Part shown: positions 24,718 to 33,311 of the stretch, in pieces
Position numbering within the stretch: position 1 is the first letter of the stretch
How the letters are laid out: every line of letters begins with the position of its first letter
Assembly (NCBI GenBank): GCA_013397455.1
Contig: VYZB01000326.1
Coordinates: forward strand, 149,310 to 213,309
Length of the DNA stretch: 64,000 nt
Origin: Crotophaga sulcirostris
Lineage: Eukaryota; Chordata; Aves; Cuculiformes; Crotophagidae
Direction: 5' to 3'
The notes under the pieces: generated by a model
What the model saw: the letters and a program-made list of their open reading frames with translations, nothing else
Database searches by the model: none
What the model was told of the DNA's origin: nothing
Translations under genes and position numbers: made by a program

Positions 24718-24992
24718 TCCAGAGTGATGTGTAGTTGTTTTTTTTTCCTTTCCCTGAGTGGTTACAATTAAGTTAGAATCCATCAATGTGTATGAGTTGT
24801 TGGAAATGTTACTTTTGATAGGCATTACCTTGTACCTGTCTGTATTAAATTTCAGCTGTCATTGTTTTCTTAATTGCCTGTGTTAGATAATGTTGAATTT
24901 CCCACAGTCCTCTCCTCCTGCCTAAAATGAATAGCATTTGTATCACAAATGCTTCAAACTTGACACCTTTTTTCCCCATGCCATTTAAAACT
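24718..24992 (-). mobile_element. Ancient CR1/L3-like LINE relic (RT region)
   Basis: In order, this contains cctgagtggttacaattaagttagaatcc, gcattaccttgtacctgtctgtattaaatttcagctgtcattg, cacagtcctctcctcctgcct and caaatgcttcaaacttgacacc. The arrangement matches the complement of the reverse-transcriptase coding part of old amniote CR1/L3 LINEs: the region after the catalytic aspartates, with its conserved tryptophan/lysine/phenylalanine segment. Stops and indels break every frame and the aspartate box is destroyed. It is far older than the type A-C copies elsewhere. Confidence 0.68.
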
Positions 24993-25371
24993 TCACCCCA
25001 GCTGGGCTGATTTAATCTGCTATCAAGCCCTCATCTTTTTAGTCATTACTTTTTCTGCCTCTCTGTCCATTTGCTGCTCTGCTGTCATTGCTGCCCACCG
25101 GTCTCAGGAGATGTTTGTGCTGTGGTAGGAGTTATGCACACCTTGGATTTACCCGGGATGGGTAAGGAAAGCCTCAGTTTCCCAAAGATAAAGGTGCTAC
25201 ATAGGTGTTATAAACCCTGCAGGAGCTCTGGAACATGGGTTTGGGTTGGTAAACCGTGATTTTCTCAGCTGTGGTGCCTTGAATCCTAGCTAACACGCGT
25301 GACATCTTATGTCCTCCTTGCCATGTTGATGTCGTGCTTGGGATCTGTGTGCTACAGGGGTGGGAGAGCTG
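24993..25371. other. Unique non-coding sequence, no gene seen
   Basis: No gene is recognised. gcctcagtttcccaaagat near 25170 resembles the right arm of a MIR but is too short to call on its own. Confidence 0.4.
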
Positions 25372-25440
25372 TGACTCAGGAGATCTGGTTTTTCTTTTTC
25401 GCTCTCCCACATCCTCACTTTGTATGGCTTTTGACAAGCT
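25372..25440 (+). mobile_element. Possible MIR-like SINE relic
   Basis: gactcaggagatctgg ... ctctcccacatcctcactttgtatggcttttgacaagctg follows the order of the MIR core (gtcctgggttc...ctctgccacttac..tgtgtgacc.tgggcaag). Similarity is weak, so this is tentative. Confidence 0.42.
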
Positions 25441-27805
25441 GCTGCTGCTCTCCAGCTGCCAGCTGGTTTGTGTACCTTACGCTCCAAATTCCTTGTTCAA
25501 ATGACATCCCTTCTCAAGGCATCTGCAGGGAGATGGTTTTCATCTTCCTAGCCTGCTGCTTCTTCAGGGGTACTGGTTATTATTAATTAAGACATTTTTG
25601 AAGGCCCAAGAAATTATACCTGCTTTTCTTGAAGGTATTGTTGCCTTCCTCAAAGAACTCTAATAGATTAGAGGTGTAACTTTATTTTCTAAAAGCCACA
25701 CTGTTTACCGTGTCATGTCAAGTTCATTGAGGTAGTTTATTATAACTTTCAAACCCCTAATTTAACAAGTTTACTTAAGGCTGAAATATGCCTTTGAAGT
25801 CTGGAATTATCTGTTCCCTACCAAAGCAAGGAGCGATCATTTCCATGCCAGCAAAAATTACGGAGTGAAATTGTGCGATAATTTTAGTCTTAATTTAGTT
25901 TTCAATCTATGAAAGTTTCCTGGTATTTTTAAGTGACATGGAAGGATCCGCTCTGTTCTGTGCTGCCCAAAATCTTCTACTGCAGCAATTCAAACCATTT
26001 GGTAATGTGGCATTTATGAGAAACTTGGTATTGCTCTCCTCCCTTCATAACACCTCTTTGAGGAGGAACTGGACAACACATTAGCTGGTTGGCAGCCCAG
26101 ATATTCAAAAAAGGCTGGAGGACCATAAAGAGGTGGAGAGACCTCTGGCATTGCTCTTGAGGCAGTTGAAAGGCACAGAGAGAGTTTATGAACCCATCTG
26201 CAGGAGGAAGGTGGCAAGCTTGCTGGTTCAGTGAAGCTCAATTGAATCCTTCCTAGATGGGGTAGATCCAAAGTTAATCACTGGGAGGTATGTTGATATT
26301 TTTATCACTGCGTTTATATTTTATGGAACCATCTGGTCTCATTAAAGATTTGAAAGTCAGCTTAGATTGTATTGAGTTTCCCAGGAACTGAGAGGAAGAG
26401 GAGCAAGTGTAGATGGGGAGTGGGGATGAAGCATGTCTCATTGCAAACTGAGCACTGATAAACTCCTGATAAACTCCAGAGACCACCAGGATGAGAAGAA
26501 TGATAGAGATTTTAAGTGCAGCATTTAAATTCTGAGTGGTAATGGGGCTCCGTGCTGTGTCTCCCCTGAAGGTAACTGGTTGTCTAGCTCTAATGTTCCT
26601 GTCCAGTGAAACACCATCAGCATCATCTCCTCAGGGGGCTACTCAGAGAGAAGGAGACCTTGGCAACTCTTTGTGAAAGCAGTGGTGACAACTTGAAAAA
26701 TGGCTCAACCCAAAGGCGAGCGCCCTTCCTAGGCAGGTGCTGTGATGAGTTGCTCCAGGACATTCATGTCTCCAGCCAGGTCCCTTTGATGGCCCCATCC
26801 CAGTGGGGCACACAAAGTGGTCTGGCTATCTCATTTCCCACTTTGCTTCCCATCTCATCAGCTTTTGCAAAGCTGCCATCAGGAGAGGAGCTGCAGCCCC
26901 AGCACGGGCAGGTTTGCTGCTCGGGTCGTTGCTCTGGCAATGCTGGCGCTGCCAAACCTGACAGCAGAGCAGCTGTGAAGCTATCAAAACCTGGAGCTTT
27001 CCTCTTCTTGTTTTGGTGTTTGCTTGCTCTTGAAGCCTACCAGTCCCTTCCCCATCCTGCACGTTGCCTTTCTAGGGCTATGGCCTGGAACAACAGAAGT
27101 GGAGGGGCATGTGTGGACTAAATTGCCTTCTGCTGGACAGTGCTGATGGCTTTCCTGGAGCTTACCTGACTCACCTTGAGCTTCAGTGGTGGTGCCAGGG
27201 GTGTTTGACAAGGACACATCCCAAGTTGGGATGTGAGTGGTTACTGTGTGAATCATCTGCTTTCCAGTGTGTTCCCAACACGTGTGATGATGGGAAAGGA
27301 ATTTGCAGATATTTTAGTTTTTAGCAAGCACCTCAGGTGTCGTGATAATTCGACAATAGAAACATTTTTATTTCAACTGCAAACAAAGCTTACTCTTCCT
27401 AGCTGGATCCAACAGTCCCCTGCGGATTTGAAAGGCACAAAACAAAACTTTTATTGATTTCTGCCAGAGAATAGCTCACAATTCCTCTGTAAATGCTCCC
27501 ACAACCCTCTGATTTTTTCAAACACCCCTAACCCAAGTCCACCACGCTCCTACATGAAGATCTTGCAGCACCAGGGTATGGTAACTCTTTGGTCTCCAAA
27601 GGGCTGGGAATGAGTGCCTGAGAAGCCCCTTGAGATGCAGACAAAGGTACTTGCAAAGGAACCTGACAGTTTCTTGGCAGAGGGAGACTTTTACAAACCA
27701 AGGGCACCTCCTCTTTGCAGTAAGTAATTTTTCATGGTGCTTCATTGGCCTAGCTTATCTCAGTCGTGGTTTTTCCCTCTTATCCCTAAGTACCTGCTGA
27801 GGAGT
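25441..27805. other. Unique non-coding sequence, no gene seen
   Basis: No exon or transposon is recognised. 25560-25990 is AT-rich and repeat-poor, possibly conserved. The open frame at 26606-27121 (171 codons) has no recognisable domain and is contradicted by overlapping open frames on the other strand. Confidence 0.45.
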
Positions 27806-28056
27806 ACCCGAGGGAATGGTAGGAAGATGGGCCAGGGGAGGGTTAGGTTGGACATCAGGAGAAGGTTCTTCACCCAGAGGGTGGTGGAGCACTGGAACAG
27901 CTCCCCAGGGAAGCAGTCACAGCCTGACAATGTTCCAGCAGCATTTGGCCAACACCCTCAGCCACACGGTGTGAATGTTGGGGCTGTCCTGTGCAGGGAC
28001 AGGAGTTGGATTCGATGATCCTTGTGGGTCCCTTCCAACTCAGAACATTCTATGAT
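27806..28056 (+). mobile_element. CR1 LINE 3' fragment, type B
   Basis: gggttaggttggacatcaggag ... ttcttcacccagagggtggtggagcactggaac ... accctcagccacacggtgtg ... gatccttgtgggtcccttccaac, ending cattctatgat. The first part still reads as the ORF2 C-terminal tail (RLDIRRRFFTQRVVEHW) before a frame change. The tail differs from types A and C, so it is a separate CR1 subfamily. Confidence 0.93.
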
Positions 28057-28929
28057 ACCTTTGAGCTGCTGACAACAGTGGCTTTGGGGCAGCTGCTCTT
28101 GAGTGGTGCTATCCATGTTGGATTGGAGCAAATAATTCATGTAAGCAATTTATTCATTGAATTCACCAGTCTCCAGCTTGTGGTGTGGCTGCTGGGCAAG
28201 CTGCTATTTCCTTCAATTTATTAGTCAGGGAGTAAGATGTTAATATACATTGAAACTTATGTATTAGAAAGCATTTGTAATTCAGAAAGCTGGGCTGGCT
28301 GGTGAGCTTGGGATGGCAGGCAGGAGCTGGTGTCCTCCCCCCTGGGGGGCTACCTTGAGTTTTTTAGGAAAGCATCCTTGCGATGGGTGTCTCAAGGCTT
28401 TATTTACTGAGGTGTTTGCAGGAGCTGGGCACTGGAGTTGTAGCAAATGGGGAGACAGCCTTAAACCAGCATGAACACAAGGCTTTTCATTCACCCTCTG
28501 CTCCTCAAAGGCCTGGGGAATTGGAGCTCCTGTTATTATTTAAGTGGCTTTCCAGCTGCTCCTTCTCATCCTGCCATCTCGCCGCCCATCTTTGATTAAT
28601 GACCAGACTGTCTGTTCCAGCGCTTCCTTCTCTCCTTCACTTAATTCCCTTTTCCCCCCCTTTCCTCTCCACTTCTATTTTTTTTTCCCCTCGCACAAAC
28701 TGCTGATCTAAATGTTCAAAATAAATTATCCTGAATAATGGATGAAGACAGCTGCATAATTTATGGTGCCACAGGGTGAGGCAAAGCAGTGTGTGCTGTT
28801 CCTTCTGCTTCTTGCCCCCTGTGCCATCCTGTGCCCTTTCTCCAAACAAACGAAGGAGGTTGTGGCAATAGGTTTGCTGTAAACCACAACTGCTGAGAAT
28901 GGATGCTCTTTAGATCCCATATTTAGATC
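28057..28929. other. Unique sequence, no gene seen
   Basis: No gene is recognised. 28075-28290 and 28690-28760 are AT-rich and repeat-poor. A C-run followed by T-rich sequence occupies 28650-28690. Confidence 0.4.
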
Positions 28930-29433
28930 CCAGACCCCAGCTGGAGCCCTGCATTAAGTTCTGGAGTCCTCAGCACAGGAAGGACATGGATCTGTTGGTG
29001 TGAGTCCAGAGGAGACCATGGACATTATCTGAGGGTTGAAGCACCTCCTGTACCAGGACAGGCTGACAGAGTTGGGGTTGTTCAGCCTGGAGAGGAGAAG
29101 GCTCCAGGGAGACTCCAGAGGCTCTAGGAAAGCTGGCGAGGGGTTCTTGATCAGGGAGTGCAGGGACAGGATGAGGGAGAATGGTTTTAATCTGAAAGAG
29201 GGGAGATTGAGGTGAGATCTTAGGAAGAAATGTTTTGCTGTGAGGGTGGGGAGGCCCTGGCCCAGGTTGCCCAGAGCAGTGTTGGCTGTCCCATCCCTGG
29301 AGGTGTTGAAGGCCAGGTTGGATGGGGCTTGGAGCCCCCTGATCCAGTGGGAGGTGTCCCTGCCCATGGCAGGGGGGTGGAACTGGATGGGCTTTAACGT
29401 CCTTTCCAGCCCAAATCATTCTGTGATTCTCTG
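28930..29433 (+). mobile_element. CR1 LINE fragment, type A, about 500 bp
   Basis: It runs from agaccccagctggagccctg through ggttgttcagcctggagagg, atcagggagtgcagggacagg and the type A tail to attctgtgattctctg. Relative to the copy at 61.6 kb it has a short deletion after 'gagactccagagg'. Otherwise it is well preserved. Confidence 0.95.
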
Positions 29434-29795
29434 TTAACTCAGAGAAGCAGTTTAACAACACAGGATTGTGCACAAAGGGGTGTTGTGACCATCGGAGATG
29501 TTCAGCTCGTCAAAGCCGCTCTCTACCTGCTGGGTAGAGACAATGGGGATTAATCAGCCCATGACATTCCAGTCCATCTGCCTTTCTGGAGCTGGATTGT
29601 ACTGCTGGAAAAGGTTTTAAAATCAGATAGAAAGGGTGGGCTTGTCAGTTCTAGGGTCTTGCTTTGCCACAGGTGTCACCATGAGAAAATCTGCTGGAAC
29701 CCTGAAGTTGGCATGGTTCATCTGGGCAAGTTGAGGTAATTTCTTCTGACTCCAATATTATATTCTGAATTTCTCTCCATAAGGGTATCAGATAT
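29434..29795. other. Unique non-coding sequence, no gene seen
   Basis: No gene or transposon is recognised in this stretch. Confidence 0.45.
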
Positions 29796-29930
29796 AATTA
29801 TTGAAATGAAGCACTTCAACCTTATCAAAAATAACATTTTGATAATTTTTCACTGAAAATGTCAACACAATCAATAGGTTCTTGCAAATGTTTTGATTTC
29901 ATTAAATTCAACAGATTGTTCTGCTGGCAT
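29796..29930. repeat. AT-rich palindromic repeat (MITE-like)
   Basis: ATCAAAA (29824-29830) and TTTTGAT (29837-29843) form a perfect 7-bp inverted repeat. Related strings recur outside it: gaaatgaag near 29803, ctgaaaatgtc near 29873 and atgttttgatttcatt near 29888. The nested arrangement of 'aaaatgttttgatttca' words resembles a palindromic AT-rich repeat seen in amniote genomes. The family is not identified. Confidence 0.42.
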
Positions 29931-30610
29931 GTTTGAACCTGCACTAAATATCCCTTTTTCCATATCTGGATGCACTTAGATAATAAGGTTACCTTTCACA
30001 AAGCCACATGGTGATGAAGCAGAGCTTTTTTAGCAAAAACCTTCCATGTTCCTTAGTAAAAGGATGAGAGAGTGGTGATGACTGAGACAACGAGGGAAAG
30101 AAAAAAGGATAGATGGAGCGACATCATTTTTCTCTATCCAAGTTTATTATCCCATCCATTTGCCTCTGTCTTTTTCTGATGTCTTGTCCATCAGGCGCTA
30201 AAACCTAATTCTGTAAGAAATAAATACAACTTGAGTAAATTAAGTGAAAAGGCTGCACAGAACCCAATTACTCTCTGTTCCCTGGACGCTTGGGAATGGA
30301 GTTCATTTCCCTGTAATGAACAACGCGGTGAGTGACAGCCTGGCAAAAACGAGCTGTGGCTCAGAGCTGCTTTCATCCAGGGGCATACATGGGGCTGTGG
30401 AATAGTTAGGAAGGGTTATGCCCTTGTTGATGGAGATGTGGGGATGCAGGATCTTCCCATGGGATACTCCAGCTCATGGCAGCATGCGCTGCCTCCTTGG
30501 CCAGCCCTGGCTGGCTTCCTGAGAGAGATCATATTTATTATGGAAACTATTTGTTAATAGAAATCGGAGCAGCAGATATAATTAAAGTTGCCCAAATGTT
30601 TCCTTTCAGA
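29931..30610. other. Unique non-coding sequence, no gene seen
   Basis: AT-rich in its first half. No exon or repeat is recognised. Confidence 0.45.
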
Positions 30611-30727
30611 CTCTTCTGGATTCTTTTGTTTCAGCACAGAAAGGACGTGAATCCGTTGGAGCAAGTCCAGATGAGGCCACAAAGATGATCCAGGGGGCTG
30701 GAGCACCTCACATACGAGGACAGGCTG
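30611..30727 (+). mobile_element. CR1 LINE fragment, type A, cut by assembly gap
   Basis: tctggattcttttgtttcagcacagaaaggacgtgaatcc ... gagcaagtccagatgagg ... ggctggagcacctcacatacgaggacaggctg is the upstream part of a type A CR1 in the plus orientation. It stops abruptly at the run of N's, so its true 3' side is unknown. Confidence 0.88.
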
Positions 30728-30782
30728 NNNNNNNNNNNNNNNNNNNNNNNNNNNNNNNNNNNNNNNNNNNNNNNNNNNNNNN
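30728..30782. other. Assembly gap (55 N)
   Basis: An unresolved run of N immediately after CR1 sequence. The real length and content are unknown. Any translation crossing it is meaningless. Confidence 0.99.
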
Positions 30783-30927
30783 CTTCATCTCACAGAGGTC
30801 ATGCTGGCAGGAGATGCTCAGCCAGAGGCCACACAGGTGAGCAGAGCCCCCAGAAAGCACCTGCATGAGGCAGAGCACCCATAATCCCATGTACAGGCTG
30901 ATTTCTTTTGCTTTGGAAGGAGTAACA

Positions 30928-31090
30928 GCACAGGTTGCCCAGAGCAGTGGTGGCTGCCCCATCCCTGGAGGTGTTCAAGGCCAGGTTGGATGGGGCTTGG
31001 AGCCCCCTGATCCAGTGGGAGGTGGCAAGGGGGTGGAACTGGATGGGCTTTGAGGTCCCTTCCAACCCAAGCCATTCTGTGATTCTATGA
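30928..31090 (+). mobile_element. CR1 LINE 3' fragment, type A
   Basis: cacaggttgcccagagcagtggtgg ... gagccccctgatccagtgggaggtgg ... gattctatga. About 25 bp is missing where other copies read 'tgtccctgcccatgg'. The 145 bp between the gap and this fragment do not look like CR1, so it may be a separate copy from the one before the gap, or the same copy misjoined. Confidence 0.93.
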
Positions 31091-31263
31091 AGATCTCTAC
31101 TTTCAGGCTGATGTAGTGCAGGCAGAGCAATCCCTTCTGAGGAAGGAGCTTTGGGAGGACCACTCCAGGCAAGGAACACTGCCTCACAGCCTACAGGAAG
31201 AAATACAGAAAGATGTAAAAACCAAATGTATACGGGAGCCAAAAAATGGTGCAGGTAAGAGAT

Positions 31264-31350
31264 TGACCTGGGATGCAGGACTCGTCCCTGCTCGGTCGCA
31301 GCCCTTACTGTGTGACCTTCAGCAAATCACTTTATTGTCTGCTTCTCCCT
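31264..31350 (+). mobile_element. MIR-like SINE relic
   Basis: gacctgggatgcaggactcgtccctgctc ... cttactgtgtgaccttcagcaaatcacttt aligns in order with the MIR core (gtgtgaccttgggcaagtcactt). This is one of the better preserved MIR cores in the window. Confidence 0.75.
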
Positions 31351-31789
31351 TCCCCAGCAGTGTGTCATTTTGCTCACTGCTTTTCTCTGATTGCAGGCAG
31401 GTTTGGTAAAAGATTTTGTTCCTCTGTGTGTATTGAACTTTGCACAAAAGCTTCTCATTCCAGCTGTTGCTGTAATACCTGTCGTGTGCTTTGTAAGGAA
31501 AAGGAGCATACTGGAATAAGGCAGGAGGGAACCCACGCTGAAACCCTCTGCTTGGTTTTTGTTCTCTGTATGTGCATGCAGTGGTCCATGTTTGTAAAAC
31601 TAAAGCCAAGAGCTTGCTTAAATCAAATTGAAGAGTGCGTGTACGTGGGGATTAAGAGTTTTGTAGGTTTCAAAACCAGAGGGGAGAGGATGGGATGTCA
31701 GTCTCATGTAACACAGGAGTCAATTCGATTGTTGTGATGCTGGTGACTGCAGAGTTGATTGTATGTGTTGTTACTATAAATATGATGTA
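31351..31789. other. Non-coding sequence flanking a nested CR1
   Basis: No gene is recognised. It could contain the decayed 3' side of the minus-strand LINE relic interrupted by the neighbouring CR1, but the match is too poor to assert. Confidence 0.35.
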
Positions 31790-32150
31790 TCATAGAATGT
31801 TCTGAGTTGGAAGGGACCCACAAGGATCGTTGAGCCCAACTCCTGTCCCTGCACAGGATAACCCCAACATTCACACAGTGTGTCTGAGGCCGTTGGCCAA
31901 ATGCTGCTGGAATGTTGTCAGGCTGTGACTGCTTCCCTGGGGAGCTGTCCCAGTGCTCCACCACCCTCTGGGTGAAGAACCTTTTCCTAATGTCCAACCT
32001 AACCCTCCCCTGGCTCATCTTCCTGCCATTCCCTCAGGGTCTATCATTGAACACATAAGGAGAGATCAGCATCTGCTCCTCCTCACTGTGTGAGGAAGCT
32101 GCAGACCTCAATGAGGTCTTCACTCAGTTGCCTCCAGGCTGAGTGAAGGA
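31790..32150 (-). mobile_element. CR1 LINE fragment, type B, reverse orientation
   Basis: Starts tcatagaatgttctgagttggaagggacccacaaggatc, then the complement of the type B 'accctcagccacacggtgtg' block and of the ORF2 C-terminal coding stretch (minus strand reads RLDIRKRFFTQRVVEHW). It extends upstream to cctccaggctgagtgaag, farther than the other type B copies here. Confidence 0.93.
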
Positions 32151-32164
32151 TATTGCCCATTCCC

Positions 32165-32835
32165 TTTGCCCTTTTGGACGTATAGACTTTCACACAGCTT
32201 CCTGAATGTTCTAAATCCATCGGGTTTACCCAGGACACTGGAGCCGATGGACTATCACCCTCTGAGTTCCTGCAGCACATACTCTTAGACCCTGCTGTGT
32301 GCTCTTTTAAGTTGGAGATGCCTGTGGCAAGTCTGAGCCAGCACAGCTTGTTTGAGGGAGTCGTTGTGGTGCATGGAGTAATAACTGCACGAGAGAAGGA
32401 ACTTGCAGTGCTTTATTATGCGTAATATCCAGCCGGTGAAAGACAGCTGCTGCTGCTCTATGGAGTATTATAGCCCCATAATCAATATCAGGGAGGAGGA
32501 ACTGTTGGGCAACCTGTTCCCTATTATGGGCACTTAGGCAATGCTTGGGTTGACAAAGAACCTTGTACCAACTGCAGGCAGCACATGTTCAACATGCTCC
32601 TCATATATCAGGGAGCGATCCAGCCAAATGCCCAGATGCTTTTGACAGCTAACTTTGGAGAGGAGGGAATGACAAAGCAGCCTTTGCAACTGGATGAGCC
32701 TCCTTTTTCCTTTGGATACTTGGTGATTCACTTTGCTCGACTCTTGCGACCCAGGGCAGGGAGTCTGAGAATTGTATAAATACATATCAACCAAAGGGGT
32801 GACTGGAGTGGTGTGATCTGATGTCAGGTGTGAAG
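32165..32835 (-). mobile_element. Decayed non-CR1-like LINE relic (RT C-terminal region)
   Basis: On the minus strand, codons around 32650-32590 read KHLGIWLDRSLIYEEHVEHV, the K-x-LG-x-x-(L/F)D-x-x-L-x-x-x-x-H motif found downstream of the catalytic core in jockey/I/R1-like non-LTR reverse transcriptases. Farther on (about 32500-32410), in another frame, DIDYGAIILHRAAAAVFHRLD fits the next conserved block of that region. After a further shift, CTTTTPSNKL sits where these elements have their T-x-P motif. VKVYTSKRAKGMG near 32190 could be a broken RNase H start. CR1 at 31.8-32.15 kb appears to cut it. Family assignment is uncertain. Confidence 0.55.
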
Positions 32836-32925
32836 GACCAGGAGCCAGGACTGCTGGGCTATTTTTCTGGCACTGCCACTGATTCGTTTTGACTTTGAGC
32901 AAGTCATTTAATCGCTCAGTAATTA
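32836..32925 (+). mobile_element. MIR-like SINE relic
   Basis: ggaccaggagccaggactgctgggctatttttctggcactgccactgattcg ... tttgagcaagtcatttaatcgctcag follows the MIR core base order closely (ggagtcaggactcctgggttc ... ctgccactgac ... gggcaagtcacttaa). It abuts the LINE relic on its 5' side. Confidence 0.8.
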
Positions 32926-33170
32926 ATCCTATTCATACAGCTAAATTGAGTACAGCTAGGTACACGAGCTCTCACTGCAGGCACACTGTGGCCATTCAAA
33001 AAAATCACAGCAATGCCTAGAATAGAAGGTGTTTGATTTCAAAGTGTCCTGTCCTGCCACTTGAATCCTTCCCATCGTGTGCCTGTAAAGAGCCTGTGGC
33101 AGGTTGCTGAACAGCTCTGCTTCTCCTTGCTTGCGGGGAGGAGTGATGCCCACTGGCCAGAGCTAGGAAA

Positions 33171-33311
33171 TCATAGAATCATCAAGATTGAAAAAAAGCC
33201 TCTAAGATCATCCAGTCCAACCATCAGCCCAGTGGCACTGTGTCAGAAAGTGCCGTGTCTACATACCCCTCAAACTTCTCCAGGGATGATGACTCCACCA
33301 CTTCCCTGGGC
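33171..33311 (-). mobile_element. CR1 LINE 3' fragment, type C
   Basis: tcatagaatcatcaagattgaaaaaaagcctctaagatcatccagtccaacc, then ctccagggatgatgactccaccacttccctgggc: the complement of a type C tail and the ORF2 C-terminal codons. Identity is lost near 33311. Confidence 0.9.

Noticed and set aside
26606..27121. 171-codon open frame on the plus strand
   Set aside because: Overlapped by long frames on the opposite strand and without similarity to any family I know.
30708..31242. Open frames crossing the N gap
   Set aside because: The undefined bases make the frame meaningless and the rest is antisense CR1.
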